Origin: UBA4717 sp002404395
Lineage (GTDB): Bacteria > Bacillota > Clostridia > Oscillospirales > CAG-272
Reading direction: 5' to 3'
Assembly (NCBI GenBank): GCA_937902275.1
Contig: CALFNW010000047.1
Location: 1 to 41,450 of the forward strand
DNA: 41,450 nt
The notes under the pieces are model-generated. The model had not been told where the DNA came from. It ran no database searches and saw nothing but the letters and a program-made list of their open reading frames with translations. Both the position numbers and the translations under genes were made by a program. Positions 19,601 through 27,894 of this stretch are shown piece after piece; position 1 is the first letter of the stretch, and every line of letters starts with the position of its first letter.

Positions 19601-22537
19601 AGTGTTAACCGTCACCATATACTTGATCGGCTCATAGACCGCATAAAGTACGGTATCATGATCGGGCATCGTGTACGGTGCGGATACTATATCGGCGACC
19701 GTTGCCGTTGCGCTCTCCGCCCAACCGCGGAATACAAAGCCTGTTTTCTGCGGTACAGCGCTCGTGAGCGTGACAAGACTGCCCGCCCTCGGATATGAAG
19801 CGCCGGCATACGTGTTGAATATACCGCCGTTTGCGTTGTAAACAAGCTCGGGATTTTTTGTCCAGACCGCAAAAAGCGTCACTAATGAATTGCCCATTGT
19901 GAAGCGGTCGCCGGGCTGATATTCCGCCGCCGTCGAATCGGAGTTTTCCGACCATCCGACAAAAGTATAATTGTTGCGTATCGGCACAATATCGCTCAGG
20001 TTTACGGTTTCATCCGTATGGACCACAATTGCCGAGGGCGCGCCCTCGCCGCCGTTTGCATCATAGGTTACGGTATACTTATCTTTTTCAAGCCATGCGG
20101 CATATATGTACGCCGTTTTTCCCTGCTCTGTGGCAAGTCCGACCGTATAGTTCCGATCCGCGGTATACATTGCCCAATTCTGCTCGTCGTAGATATTCCA
20201 ACCAACAAAATTGTAATTCGGATATGTGATGCCGAGACTTTCGGCTGACGGCAGACGCAGTCTGCCGTATACCACATCATTTAATGTGCCTACATTTTCT
20301 CCTCTGTCGTAAAGCTGGATATTATACGTGATCGGAGTCCATAAAGCGTACAGCGTGATCCCCTCGGCTCTGTCGTATGTACGGGCGGAGGAGCAGTCGG
20401 CATTATAGTACTTTTTTCCGCCGCCGTTTTTGGCGTCAAAATATCCTGCGAACAGATAACCCGGCTTGTCGGGCGCGGATATTACCGGCATATCGCTGTC
20501 GAAAGTCACGGTAACGGTCGAGCCGCCCGAGCCGCCCTGTGCATTCAGCACCACGTCGTATGTGTCAGCCGTCCATTTTGCATATAAGGTCGTGTTTCCG
20601 GCTATGTCGTATGTTCCGACGCCCGTGCCGTTTGCATAATAATATTGTGTGCCCGTGCCGTCTGCATTTGCAAAGTATCCGCAAAAGGCGTAGCCGGTTC
20701 TGGTCGGAGGCGTGATCAAAGGCATAGCCGAGTCGTATGTGACATTCACTTGCGATGTTCCGCCGCTGCCGTTTTGTTTGTCAAAAGTAACGCGATAACT
20801 GTTCGCGCTCCATGCCGCATAAAGCGTAAGTCCGTCGGTCCTGTCATACTGCTTTGCCGAAGTAGCATCGTCATTGTAATATTTTTCACCGCCGCCGTTC
20901 GGCTCGGTGAAGTATCCGAGAAAAGTATAGCCGGGCTTTGCGGGCTTCGTGATCGTCGGCATATCCGCGTCGTATTCTGCACTTGCCGTGCCTCCGCCCG
21001 TACCGCCCTGCGCGTCCAGCGTGACCGTGTAGCTTTTCGGACTCCACATCGCATAAAGCCGCAGATTATAAGTCACATCGTAAATTCTGATCGCCTTTCC
21101 GTCATAATTATAATATTTGCCGCCGCTGCCGCCCCTCTCGGTAAAGTATCCGCCGAAGGTGTATCCGGCTCTGACCGGAGGCGTTACGGCAGGCAGATTC
21201 TGCAAATATTTTGCGTTTGCTCTTTCAGTAACGCCGCTGCCGTTTTCCGTTTCAAAGTAGATCGTATAAGTGTGCGGCTCAGCCGAAGCGATGATCTCAA
21301 CATCACCGACTATCTCCGACGCGTCGACATTGACTCTGCCGACAGAACGAATGTACTCATAGCCGGATATCGGTGTGCCGTTTATCTTTACCGTTATATT
21401 TTGGGGAAGATCATAGCCGGCGTCCGGCGTCAGCTTTGCCGTATAAACGCTTCCGTACCGGGCAGTGGCATTTCCGTCAAATTGCAGATGCTCAAGAGTC
21501 GAGGTTGCATTGAAGATCGTCTTGTACGGTATACTTTCAGCCGAAGGAGTCCGGATCGAATCCGAATATGCGTTTTTACCGTCGTCAACGACCCCAAGGT
21601 TTGCAACAGTCTTAAGTATGAGATCAAAATTTTTACCGTTGTCGCCGAGAGTAGTCGTAAAATACAACGTCTGTCTGTCGGCTGAATAGACCACGGTTTG
21701 ATCGAGCGTATTGCTTAACGACAGATCCAATGTAGGATTCTGCGTAACTGTCACCGCTTCATCGAATTTTACAGCATAGGTTACCTTATCACCCGGCATA
21801 ACATACGCCGGCAAGGTCGTGTTTCCGTTGACCGCATATAAATGCGGAGCACCGGACGGCTTCGGAGCGACCGTGTCCTTCAGGTACGCCTCAAAATCGC
21901 CGATAAACGGTCTGGCGGCATTCCAACCCCAGTTGGAAAACCATATTTTTACGAATGCGCTGTTTGCGGGAACCTGTACATAATCGAGCAATAATACTTT
22001 GGAGGTATTATGAAAAGGATTTGCATAATAATCTTTTTCCGTCTTTTTATGCGTATCGTCGAGCAGCGCGCCGTTTGCATCGTAGAATTCAAATCTGATC
22101 GAAATTGCATACCGCGACGCGGATTGCAGCCAAAATCTCGCACGCGAGGAGAGCGAAAGGTCGCCCTTGTTGATCTTGACCCTGTCCTCCGGCGAAAAAT
22201 CAAGCTGCCAGCAAACACCGCCGGAAAAGCCTTCGTTTCCTATATCGTCGCTGGTGTTTTTCGCCTGTATTCCGACCTTATATTCGTAATCATCCGCCAC
22301 TCCGCCTTCGACATTCTTTGCCTTCGGCTGGATCTGATCGCCGGTATAATACCAACCTACTGACTTAATATCTTGCTCTGCAGTCATTTTCGGGATCAGA
22401 TTGACCGTCCGAAAGTCAGATCCGTCATCCCACTCCTTGCGCGTCACAGTCTGCGCAAAGGCGGGCAAAGCGGCGGCGGGCAAAAGCGACGCCACCATGC
22501 ACAATGTCAGAATTATTGATAAAAGCCTGTTCTTCAT
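13655..22537 (-). CDS. Giant InlB-repeat surface protein with SLH anchor
   Basis: 2,960 residues. It has a signal peptide (MKNRLLSIILTLCMVASLLPAAALPAFA) and an N-terminal module of about 200 residues of beta-sandwich look. About nineteen Listeria-Bacteroides (InlB B/Flg_new) repeats follow, recognisable by YDANGG...GYTFxGW and LYAVW. A YDG/MBG-like pair lies near residues 2450-2700 (SKVYDSEAL, NYKITTQNGRLDITP), then a Gly-rich hinge, a last InlB repeat and three SLH motifs to the C-terminus (KGNADGSFGPERNMTRAEAA, GKGNGKFDPDGAITRAEF, GNGDGTFGPDDFIKRAAAAK). SLH domains bind secondary wall polymers, so the protein should be cell-surface. Its ligand is unknown; adhesion or envelope scaffolding is a guess. 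AAGGAG precedes the start. Confidence 0.95.
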   Translation of the reverse strand: MKNRLLSIILTLCMVASLLPAAALPAFAQTVTRKEWDDGSDFRTVNLIPKMTAEQDIKSVGWYYTGDQIQPKAKNVEGGVADDYEYKVGIQAKNTSDDIGNEGFSGGVCWQLDFSPEDRVKINKGDLSLSSRARFWLQSASRYAISIRFEFYDANGALLDDTHKKTEKDYYANPFHNTSKVLLLDYVQVPANSAFVKIWFSNWGWNAARPFIGDFEAYLKDTVAPKPSGAPHLYAVNGNTTLPAYVMPGDKVTYAVKFDEAVTVTQNPTLDLSLSNTLDQTVVYSADRQTLYFTTTLGDNGKNFDLILKTVANLGVVDDGKNAYSDSIRTPSAESIPYKTIFNATSTLEHLQFDGNATARYGSVYTAKLTPDAGYDLPQNITVKINGTPISGYEYIRSVGRVNVDASEIVGDVEIIASAEPHTYTIYFETENGSGVTERANAKYLQNLPAVTPPVRAGYTFGGYFTERGGSGGKYYNYDGKAIRIYDVTYNLRLYAMWSPKSYTVTLDAQGGTGGGTASAEYDADMPTITKPAKPGYTFLGYFTEPNGGGEKYYNDDATSAKQYDRTDGLTLYAAWSANSYRVTFDKQNGSGGTSQVNVTYDSAMPLITPPTRTGYAFCGYFANADGTGTQYYYANGTGVGTYDIAGNTTLYAKWTADTYDVVLNAQGGSGGSTVTVTFDSDMPVISAPDKPGYLFAGYFDAKNGGGKKYYNADCSSARTYDRAEGITLYALWTPITYNIQLYDRGENVGTLNDVVYGRLRLPSAESLGITYPNYNFVGWNIYDEQNWAMYTADRNYTVGLATEQGKTAYIYAAWLEKDKYTVTYDANGGEGAPSAIVVHTDETVNLSDIVPIRNNYTFVGWSENSDSTAAEYQPGDRFTMGNSLVTLFAVWTKNPELVYNANGGIFNTYAGASYPRAGSLVTLTSAVPQKTGFVFRGWAESATATVADIVSAPYTMPDHDTVLYAVYEPIKYMVTVNTASGYSVSGIEPDGYTLGEFAEFTVSGDDPKVYINGVLSSPANGVYRFEVNGESAVTVSDSSYVSVIYNANGGINPPIDMRIYSNGDTTLVKSGAPSRVGYTFSGWADAPDSDNVQYTGGNSITIIADDIVLYAVWEPVAYTVKYDANGGNGSMSVTSAIYDRQFALAQNAFVKDGCQFAGWSLAAGGELAYADGAVVKNLTDVQNGELTLYAVWKSAETTIKFNFEGGSSGTDTVSVAYGKLLPSGKLTPPERYGYNFAGYYTLPNKGGSLVYNADMSLSEYYGANPWNSVVSEFELYAAWEPVTYTVSFVNGTETLDTLSAVYGNVFRLPTAETLGISCPLGYTFKGWSIVPGSDTVYYTDGQEIITGLTGEDRATVYLYAVILKDESYTVTLPASGEGYKVYYNNSELTSRKDINVYKSADLSFKVCVDSGYTFDKMTVSANGIALGAMHTSGNEYIYNIKCISNDIDVNIYNVRKENFRIILHDGTGYSISPHNSVVENGADFTFKVTLADGYKTASPIVFANGNTLSGVKSGDTFTYTIYGITSIPVISVSVISKPQHTVTFVSNGNIYSIGTVEENAKVVEPIAPERSGYVFDGWYADASLTRIYDFRSEVTGDLRLYAKWIADTYTVEYDKNTADSVNVPAAQTKVHDNVLVLDAQTPIRDGYTFTEWNTKSDGSGTSYGAGSELSVNANVTLYARWKINRYAVTLITGEGVTGRLGASEVAHNETVNVTVSGGDGYNAPIVSAIPQENAERVSEGVYRITGPVSFVATAEAKEIYTASFYFDGGLYRVQSAVEGSASTVVLPNPPTKPGYTFVGWFTAQSGGIEVNETTVLDKNISAYPRFEVNTLNITPAANGVGYTVASNDNAVVNYGDDYSFTVTLDEHYNADNMKVYANGVLLTGVENGREYSYIVKNITSDVTITVTGIELDKYTVTYIVDGQVYQTTAAEYNSQLSEPIAPTKLGNTFKGWSDGNSIIDFGTYRVTTDVTLSAAWDGDSFTVTPAANGVGYTVASNDNAVVNYGDDYSFTVTLDEHYNADNMKVYANGVLLTGVENGREYSYIVKNITSDITIVVMDVSADNYTVRYNVDGELYYSESVAYMGKAHKPKSPEKTGSAFDGWFVGDVEWNFGNEITADLTLEARFTKLTYQITLPVSTREFTVSTESDTTVGHGGSFKFGITVSDGYDAADMAVYANGVRLERSAENGSTLYFELTNITESTVITVRGIGQNTYSVTYRSNTTEYVGNMPENTVKAHDTDADISELVPERYGYDFAGWSVSEDGAAEYFAGDKYSDNADITLYAVWTAKCFNVYFETNGGIINGGEVTEYTYGIGAVLPSDVSKNGYTFTGWYENEAFEGVRVHEIKTTDYGDKKYYAAYTPAKVNVIGYTGEYDGAEHEITFTLTPEVSVEAYKWYFVPDGLSEAILVPSDSYNRLTVKNTADSGEYYCYIEALSGNYVVRFFTEKAVVSISEKPITVKAADRSKVYDSEALSTDSVELVDNTALADGHKLSAVMTAQSTITNAGTAENVIERIVITDSEGTDVTANYKITTQNGRLDITPLKLTVTANDVKLSEDSTLTESRLYKISGMLGGEKLTLSSANTVITAKKSDGTVILFSDVTKNAGKYTVTIAYNGFDGEGSENYQGSGEITSAVTVYAQSGGGSGGGGGAPMKFTVSFDADGGSKVESQSVRDGAKAKEPAAPTKEGYAFDGWYSDRGFAHKFDFSAEIEADITLYAKWKKLDSESEPKTDESTSDGSTVADPKKTGVAKRLETEKHIAYMKGNADGSFGPERNMTRAEAAQLFYNLLLDRNVPTESIFDDVDKAAWYYDAVSTLAGMGIINGKGNGKFDPDGAITRAEFTAIAMRFVTVEVDGSVSFADVPRNHWAAKHISGAATLGWISGNGDGTFGPDDFIKRAAAAKIVNNMLGRRADIEYIKAHGNILKHFADVSSAAWYYGEVAEAANAHEYVRSGNIENWK
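16398..16585. repeat. 188-bp perfect direct repeat inside the giant gene, copy 1
   Basis: Base-for-base identical to 16848-17035, 450 bases (150 codons) away in the same frame. It encodes the module from YANGVLLTGVENGREYSYIV back to ANGVGYTVASNDNAVVNYGD. Perfect identity at synonymous sites means recent duplication or gene conversion. Confidence 0.97.
16848..17035. repeat. 188-bp perfect direct repeat inside the giant gene, copy 2
   Basis: Second copy of the unit at 16398-16585. A deletion or expansion between the two copies would keep the frame and change the protein by 150 residues. Confidence 0.97.
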
Positions 22538-22580
22538 CTTGCTTTTCTCCTTAACTGTTTAACTACTTAAAAATATAACA

Positions 22581-22607
22581 AAAAAACCACCCTTTCGGGT
22601 GGTTTTT
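22581..22607 (-). terminator. Terminator after the histidine kinase gene
   Basis: AAAAACCACCC-GAAA-GGGTGGTTTTTTTGT on the minus strand, an 11-bp stem with a GAAA loop and a T-run. It separates the kinase/regulator operon from the giant surface gene, which must therefore have its own promoter in the ~40 bases after it or be read through. Confidence 0.93.
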
Positions 22608-22683
22608 GCCGTGATTGGTCAAGTTTGGAGCGCAATTGGTTTTCAAAGGCATGGCGGTCGGTCTGACACAGCGGCGCCGCCTG

Positions 22684-23973
22684 TCAGACGTTTTGAACGG
22701 TGCGGGAATTCAATATGATACAAGCAGTCAGAATCCCGTTATCAAGGCTGTATCCGATATCGCCGTCATATTTTCTGATTGCCGAAAGCATACCGGCTAT
22801 TCCGATACCCCGGTTTTTGATCATATTATTCTCTATGCAGATATCATTTTTGCACGGATTGCTGCATACGATAACGGTTTTGTCGGCGACCGTGCGGAGA
22901 TTGACCTTTATTTCACCGTCTGATTTACTTTCAGCACAGCCGTTCACGGCGTTTTCAAGCAGATTTGACAGTATCGCCACAAAATCCATGTCGGCAATTG
23001 CCGTATCATCGGCAGTATCCGCTTCGATCGAAACCGAAATACCTTTGTCCCGCGCCTTATTGTAAAAGCTGTTCAGAATTGCGTTGACCGTTATGTTCTG
23101 GCAAAAATCGCTCGGCTTTGACGCTTCAAGACTTTCATCATACTGCTCTAAATATTTTATTGCCTCATTAACCTCGCCTTTTCTGAGCATAGACACAATA
23201 TTCCGATTATGGTGTCTGAAATCATGGCGAACGGTCTTCGCCGCAAATTCATTTTCCTTCGCGGTCTTAAGCTGGCTTTGCAGGTAAGCTACGCTTCGGC
23301 TCACAAGCTGTGCGTTGCTTTCGCTTATCATTGATCGTATCGTGCCGAATATGACCCACAGTATCGACACGTAGATCAGGACCGTGATCGTCAAAAAGAG
23401 AACATATTCCCCGATATCTTCGGATTCGGTGTAAAAAATCACGAGAAACAATGCAAATATTGCGAGGAACAATGCCGAAACAACAGAAATCGAATACCAT
23501 GTCCTGCGTCGCTCTCCCGATACCGATCTTACTGTCGGACGCAAAAAACGCATATACAACAGCGCGGTCGGAACGAGCAAAACCGTTCTTGCGATATTTC
23601 TTGCAAAGCTTATAACGGCAGCAGAAGAATTTTTGAAAACGATATCGCAGAATATAAGCGAAATACAGACAAATATACAGAAAACATCCGCGTAGCTTAT
23701 AAACAAAAATACTTTTTTGCAGGTCGCGTCGGCAGAAGTATGCATAAAAACCAAAAACGATACCGTGATCGTGCTCACAAATCCGGCAGCGTAGTATTCA
23801 ATACCTCTCCCGAACAACAGATATGACGCGACGGCAAGCAGGACGAAAGCCGCGCAGAACATCGAATATATTGCTGCGGTTTTGCGCGCGGAGTGCTTCG
23901 GCTCGGTCATTGCCCAAAACGAGAGCAGATGCGTGACTCCGAGCAGCACCGTAGTTCCTATTACATCAATCAT
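22684..23973 (-). CDS. GHKL sensor histidine kinase (AgrC/ComD-like architecture)
   Basis: 429 residues. The start is the ATG at 23973, behind GGGAGG and overlapping the regulator's stop by 8 bases. About six hydrophobic helices occupy residues 1-215 (TTVLLGVTHLLSFWAM, AFVLLAVASYLLFG, FLTITVLIYVSILWVIFG). An H-box AKTVRHDFRHHNRN follows near residue 243, then the ATP-binding domain with N-box FVAILSNLLENAVNGC and G-box NRGIGIAGMLSAI. This is the family of peptide-sensing kinases of LytTR systems. No autoinducer-peptide gene is visible nearby, so the signal is unknown. It presumably phosphorylates the regulator encoded just upstream. Confidence 0.93.
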   Translation of the reverse strand: MIDVIGTTVLLGVTHLLSFWAMTEPKHSARKTAAIYSMFCAAFVLLAVASYLLFGRGIEYYAAGFVSTITVSFLVFMHTSADATCKKVFLFISYADVFCIFVCISLIFCDIVFKNSSAAVISFARNIARTVLLVPTALLYMRFLRPTVRSVSGERRRTWYSISVVSALFLAIFALFLVIFYTESEDIGEYVLFLTITVLIYVSILWVIFGTIRSMISESNAQLVSRSVAYLQSQLKTAKENEFAAKTVRHDFRHHNRNIVSMLRKGEVNEAIKYLEQYDESLEASKPSDFCQNITVNAILNSFYNKARDKGISVSIEADTADDTAIADMDFVAILSNLLENAVNGCAESKSDGEIKVNLRTVADKTVIVCSNPCKNDICIENNMIKNRGIGIAGMLSAIRKYDGDIGYSLDNGILTACIILNSRTVQNV

Positions 23974-24697
23974 GTTTCGTTGCTTCCTCCCGATAGAAGT
24001 CGAAATACCGTGTCCTGACCTCATTTCTGAGCCGTCTGGGTATCGGTATGGCCTGCCCGCTTATCATGACAAGTTCATTCTGAAGAATACTTTGCACACA
24101 TCTCAGATTTACAATATACGAAGCGCCGACCGTTAAAAATCCGCTTGCATCGTTAAAAAGCGCTTTTACTTCGGTAAGCGTTGCACGCGTTTTTATGATT
24201 TTGCCCGACTTCAGGTATATGCCAACGTCATGATTCTTAGATTCGGCATACAGCACCTGATACAGGTCCACGGTATATATCTCCCTGCCGCAGGTTATGG
24301 GTATAAGCAACCGCTTCCGTCTCTTTTCAATTGCTCTGTCGAGCGTTTCGACAAGCCGCATTCGGTTATACGGCTTAATCAGATAGTCGCTTACGTGCAA
24401 AGCAAACGCTTCTACGGCAAAATCGGGGCTTGAAGTCAGAAAAATTATATCGGTATTGCCATTGCTTTTGTCTTGTATCTCCCTTGCGATCTCGGTTCCC
24501 GAAAACATAGGCATACAGATATCAAGCAGCGCGATGTCCGGCGCGCCGTTTTTGTTTATGCTATCAAACATCTCTGCAGAGCTTGAAAAGCAATTTATTT
24601 CAAAAGAAAGTTCAGGGTGTCCGTCTGCATATTCCGTTACGATGCATCTGATGTTTTCAAGCTCGTTTATTTGATCGTCGCATATCGCAATATTCAT
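23966..24697 (-). CDS. LytTR-family response regulator (AgrA-like)
   Basis: 243 residues. The receiver domain has MNIAICDDQ at the start, the phospho-Asp in PDIALLDICMP, and the conserved Lys in DYLIKPYNR. The C-terminal LytTR DNA-binding domain spans residues ~140-240 (LIPITCGREIYTVDLYQVLYAESKNHDVGIYLKSG, RATLTEVKALF, LTVGASYIVNL). LytTR regulators commonly control surface, virulence or bacteriocin genes. The ribosome site before 24697 is weak and an ATG 12 bases further upstream is possible. The gene lies between two SLH surface-protein genes, which are the obvious candidate targets (inference). Confidence 0.93.
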   Translation of the reverse strand: MNIAICDDQINELENIRCIVTEYADGHPELSFEINCFSSSAEMFDSINKNGAPDIALLDICMPMFSGTEIAREIQDKSNGNTDIIFLTSSPDFAVEAFALHVSDYLIKPYNRMRLVETLDRAIEKRRKRLLIPITCGREIYTVDLYQVLYAESKNHDVGIYLKSGKIIKTRATLTEVKALFNDASGFLTVGASYIVNLRCVQSILQNELVMISGQAIPIPRRLRNEVRTRYFDFYREEATKHD

Positions 24698-24786
24698 TTC
24701 ACAACCCATTCGGAGTAAATACGCCCGCAAGCAACATCAATGCACACCGGGCGCATAACTCGCATCCAAACCTAAAGCTCAATAAA

Positions 24787-26676
24787 CTAATTGTTTCCCT
24801 CATTCAACTGATATGAAAATTTTTCAAACATCGTCGCCGTATCGGCGCGTGTGGGAGCGATCTTCGGACAGATCGAATATTCATATCCGTTCGGAGAGTG
24901 TATAAACATAATGTTACGGCTGAAGCACCAATTCATCGGCTCAAGCGCATAGGAGGAGATTTCACCTTTATCATTGTAATCGGTGCTTGAAAGATCCCAT
25001 CCCTCATCAACGCTCATATCAAGCCCCTTGACCTTTGCATATCTGTAAAAGATCGTTGCGATCTGCTCTCTTGTGACCGCCGCGTCCGGAGAAAACTCGG
25101 TCGCGCTTGTTCCGTTGATCACACCGTTTGCCGACGCCCAATTTACCGCTTTTTTGTACCAATCCTGAGTCAGGTCCGTGAATTTTGAGTTTTCGCTTGC
25201 ATTCGGACTTCCGACAAGGCGATAAAACATTGTGGCAAACTGTGCTCTTGTGAGCGTGCTGTCGGGAGAAAAGATATCCGCGCCTGTCCCGTTCATGATA
25301 CCGTTTTCAAGGCAGAACTCTATTCCGCTGTGGTTCGGGTCTCCGTCTGCACTTTGTATATCCTTGAATCTTTTTACCGCGCAATTACCGTCTTTCTCAC
25401 AGGTATATCTGTCGTCAGCCGCGACGGTAGGCTCGCCTTTTTCGATAGCTTCTCCCGTATCAAGCAAAATGCACCTAAAGCCGTTGTCCCTTGCGTATTG
25501 CTCAGCAGCAGTACCGCTGTAGCATTTTATCACAAGCGCTTCGTTTCTGACGTCATAATCATTTACGTAATCCCAACCGAAAGCGTGCATATCTATCTGC
25601 TTAACGCTTCTCGGGAGCGTGACTTCGTTTAACTTGTTACAGCGGAAAAACGCCGCCTGCCCGATATGCTCCACTCCTTCCGAGATAGTAAGGTCCGAAA
25701 GGCTTTCACACCATGCAAAAGCATTATCTCCGATCTCCTTTACATTTCCCGGGATCACAACATTGTTAAGATTTTTGCACCAATAAAATCCGAGGTGCGG
25801 TACTGACTTTAAAGTTGACGGCAAGCTTACAGAAGTAATGTCTGACATTCCGAAAGCGTCCTCGCACATCATTACAGTGCCTTCTCTTATCGCAATGTCA
25901 CCCACCGCCTCCCATTCGCGGATCTGTTTGTTTTCGGTCGGTGCGGAAGGATCGGGATTATCTACCATGGCATAGCCTATTTTCAAGCCCGCCATAAGAT
26001 ACTGACCATGATATAAAATTCCATTTTCACGGTTAGCGGCATCGGCAGCGTATGCAGAAGCTGACAGTATATTTTCTCCCATATATTCAAGGTCTTTCGG
26101 AAGCGTAATGTTTTTTAAGGCTTCGCCGCCTATCGCTCCGCTGCCTATGTATTTCACACTTTCCGGAATAACGAGAGTTTCAAGCAGATCGCCGCAATCA
26201 ATTGCGCCGTTTTTTATGACTTCAAGTCCGTCGTTTAATTTAAGATACTTTAAATAACGGCAGCTGATCGCGCTGTATCCGATCTCTTTTATCGTAGGCG
26301 GGAGCGTGATACCGGATATTCGCGTCGCACCGTCACGAAGCGCTCTGTCGCCGATAGCCGTGACCGGATGACCGTCGATCTCCGACGGAATATTAAGCTC
26401 AATACTGAAATTCGGATCAGGATCATACCAGAATTTTGCGGAATAACTCGTTATCATCGCCGAGCCGTCCTCGCGGACGGTATATACAAGCGATTCAAGC
26501 GAATCATTCTGACGCAGTTCAACCGTATCATCAGTGACCATGGTCCTGCTTTGCTCATGCCATTCCGTTCCGTAATCCGAGTCATAAATGCTCCAAGCAT
26601 TTACATTCTGTACAAATGCGGCGCCGAGTAATACCGCCGCGCTCAGCGTGATACCTGCAAATCTCTTAAAGTACAT
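24787..26676 (-). CDS. BspA-type leucine-rich-repeat surface protein with SLH domains
   Basis: 629 residues. Signal peptide MYFKRFAGITLSAAVLLGAAFVQNVNA. Residues ~60-395 hold BspA-like LRR_5 repeats (GDRALRDGATRISGITLPPTIKEIG, AFAWCESLSDLTISEGVEHIG, AAFFRCNKLNEVTLPRSVKQI), a fold tied to adhesion and protein binding. A C-terminal block carries two good SLH motifs (ENGIMNGTGADIFSPDSTLTRAQF, NGVINGTSATEFSPDAAVTREQI) and one degenerate third. The start at 26676 has AGGAAAGG nine bases upstream; an ATG six bases earlier is possible. It has its own promoter at 26738-26766. Expected on the cell wall surface. Confidence 0.93.
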   Translation of the reverse strand: MYFKRFAGITLSAAVLLGAAFVQNVNAWSIYDSDYGTEWHEQSRTMVTDDTVELRQNDSLESLVYTVREDGSAMITSYSAKFWYDPDPNFSIELNIPSEIDGHPVTAIGDRALRDGATRISGITLPPTIKEIGYSAISCRYLKYLKLNDGLEVIKNGAIDCGDLLETLVIPESVKYIGSGAIGGEALKNITLPKDLEYMGENILSASAYAADAANRENGILYHGQYLMAGLKIGYAMVDNPDPSAPTENKQIREWEAVGDIAIREGTVMMCEDAFGMSDITSVSLPSTLKSVPHLGFYWCKNLNNVVIPGNVKEIGDNAFAWCESLSDLTISEGVEHIGQAAFFRCNKLNEVTLPRSVKQIDMHAFGWDYVNDYDVRNEALVIKCYSGTAAEQYARDNGFRCILLDTGEAIEKGEPTVAADDRYTCEKDGNCAVKRFKDIQSADGDPNHSGIEFCLENGIMNGTGADIFSPDSTLTRAQFATMFYRLVGSPNASENSKFTDLTQDWYKKAVNWASANGVINGTSATEFSPDAAVTREQIATIFYRYAKVKGLDMSVDEGWDLSSTDYNDKGEISSYALEPMNWCFSRNIMFIHSPNGYEYSICPKIAPTRADTATMFEKFSYQLNEGNN

Positions 26677-26737
26677 GATCATCAACCTTTCCTGAGTTCA
26701 TTATGATGAAATCCGGCTATATCGTTTATGTATTGCC

Positions 26738-26766
26738 ATTATAACATATTTCCGGCTCAAAGTAAA
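26738..26766 (-). promoter_or_regulatory. Promoter of the LRR-SLH gene
   Basis: On the minus strand TTTACT (26766-26761), a 17-base spacer and TATAAT (26743-26738), about 60 bases before the start codon. Confidence 0.8.
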
Positions 26767-26820
26767 CCGCATTTTGACAATTTCGAACGTCGGTACATGA
26801 TTTTTTGAGCATAAATCCAA

Positions 26821-26861
26821 AAGGCAGCGACGGGTGCTTGTTTTCGCACTTACGCTGCCTT
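26821..26861 (-). terminator. Terminator after the aldo/keto reductase gene
   Basis: AAGGCAGCG pairs with CGCTGCCTT around a 23-base loop, then TTTTGG on the minus strand. It lies about 40 bases after the reductase stop. Confidence 0.75.
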
Positions 26862-26898
26862 GAACGTTAAAAGCAATTATTAAAATTTCACGGCGGTC

Positions 26899-27891
26899 CT
26901 ACCGCCCATCGGCTTTCTGATTCGCGTTTGACAATGCGCCCACGATCTTATGGGGCACATACAGTTCTTCAAGATAAGCCGCGTCCTCGTCCGTCAGATC
27001 AAACTCAAGCGCGCCCGCCGCATCGTCAAAATACTTCGGCCTTGTTGCGCCTATGATCGGAGAGGTAACGCCTTTTTTGAACTGCCAGGCAAGCGCGATC
27101 TGCGTCATCGTTTTTTCGTATTTGTCGGCAAGTTCTTTCACACGCATAACGATTTTATGGTCTTCGCCTTCGTTTTTGTCATATTTCCCCGCCGCCATAT
27201 AATCGGTCCTGCTGCGCTTGGTGTCCGCGTGCCAATCAACGCGGCAAAGTCTGCCCGCCGCAAGCGGACTGTAGGGCGTAAGCGCCACATTCATCTGCTT
27301 GCAGAGAGGGATCAGCTCCCTTTCATCCTCACGATATATAAGATTGTAGTGATCCTGCATTGATACAAACGGCGTAAACCCGTTATCCCTTGCCGCAAGC
27401 TGCATATTGTAAAATTGATAGCCGTACATCGCGGAAGCCCCGAGCGCGCGCACCTTGCCGCATTTCACAAGACCGTGAAGCGCTTCCATAGTTTCCTCGA
27501 TCGGAGTGCCGTAGTCAAAACGATGAATAATGTAAAGGTCAAGGTAATCCGTGCCGAGTCTTTCAAGCGTGCCGTCTATTTCACGGTTTATCGCCTCTTT
27601 TGACAGATGACCGTCGTTAAAATACACCTTTGACGCCAGAACGACCTTGTCACGTGAAACATTGTTTTTTACCGCTCTGCCGAGATATTCCTCGCTCGTA
27701 CCGTGCGCGTAGGTATTTGCCGTGTCAAAAAAATTTATTCCGAGGTCGAGCGCATGACGGACCACCGCTTCGGTCTCATCGGGATCAAGGGTCCATTCAT
27801 GAAAGTCCTTAAACGGCTTTCCGAAACTCATGCAACCGACACACAGCTTTGATACTTCAATATCCGAATTTCCGAGCTTTGCGTATTTCAT
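26899..27891 (-). CDS. Aldo/keto reductase
   Basis: 330-residue NAD(P)H-dependent carbonyl reductase of the YghZ/YhdN-like AKR group, a cytosolic (alpha/beta)8 barrel. The tetrad is visible: Asp in INFFDTANTY, Tyr in TANTYAHG, Lys in VVLASKVYF and His in LYIIHRFDYG. The cofactor end is SPIIGATRPKYFDDA. The start at 27891 follows the stop of the upstream gene by three bases, with GGGGTGAA as ribosome site, so the two genes are one operon. The substrate cannot be told from sequence. Confidence 0.93.
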   Translation of the reverse strand: MKYAKLGNSDIEVSKLCVGCMSFGKPFKDFHEWTLDPDETEAVVRHALDLGINFFDTANTYAHGTSEEYLGRAVKNNVSRDKVVLASKVYFNDGHLSKEAINREIDGTLERLGTDYLDLYIIHRFDYGTPIEETMEALHGLVKCGKVRALGASAMYGYQFYNMQLAARDNGFTPFVSMQDHYNLIYREDERELIPLCKQMNVALTPYSPLAAGRLCRVDWHADTKRSRTDYMAAGKYDKNEGEDHKIVMRVKELADKYEKTMTQIALAWQFKKGVTSPIIGATRPKYFDDAAGALEFDLTDEDAAYLEELYVPHKIVGALSNANQKADGR

Positions 27892-27894
27892 AGT

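Noticed and set aside
16300..21300. CRISPR-like or tandem repeat array
   Set aside because: The periodic DNA similarity comes from coding InlB-type repeats; units are diverged and the spacers are coding.
20645..21685. Second long plus-strand frame opposite the InlB repeats
   Set aside because: Antisense to repeated modules; no ribosome site or recognisable domain.
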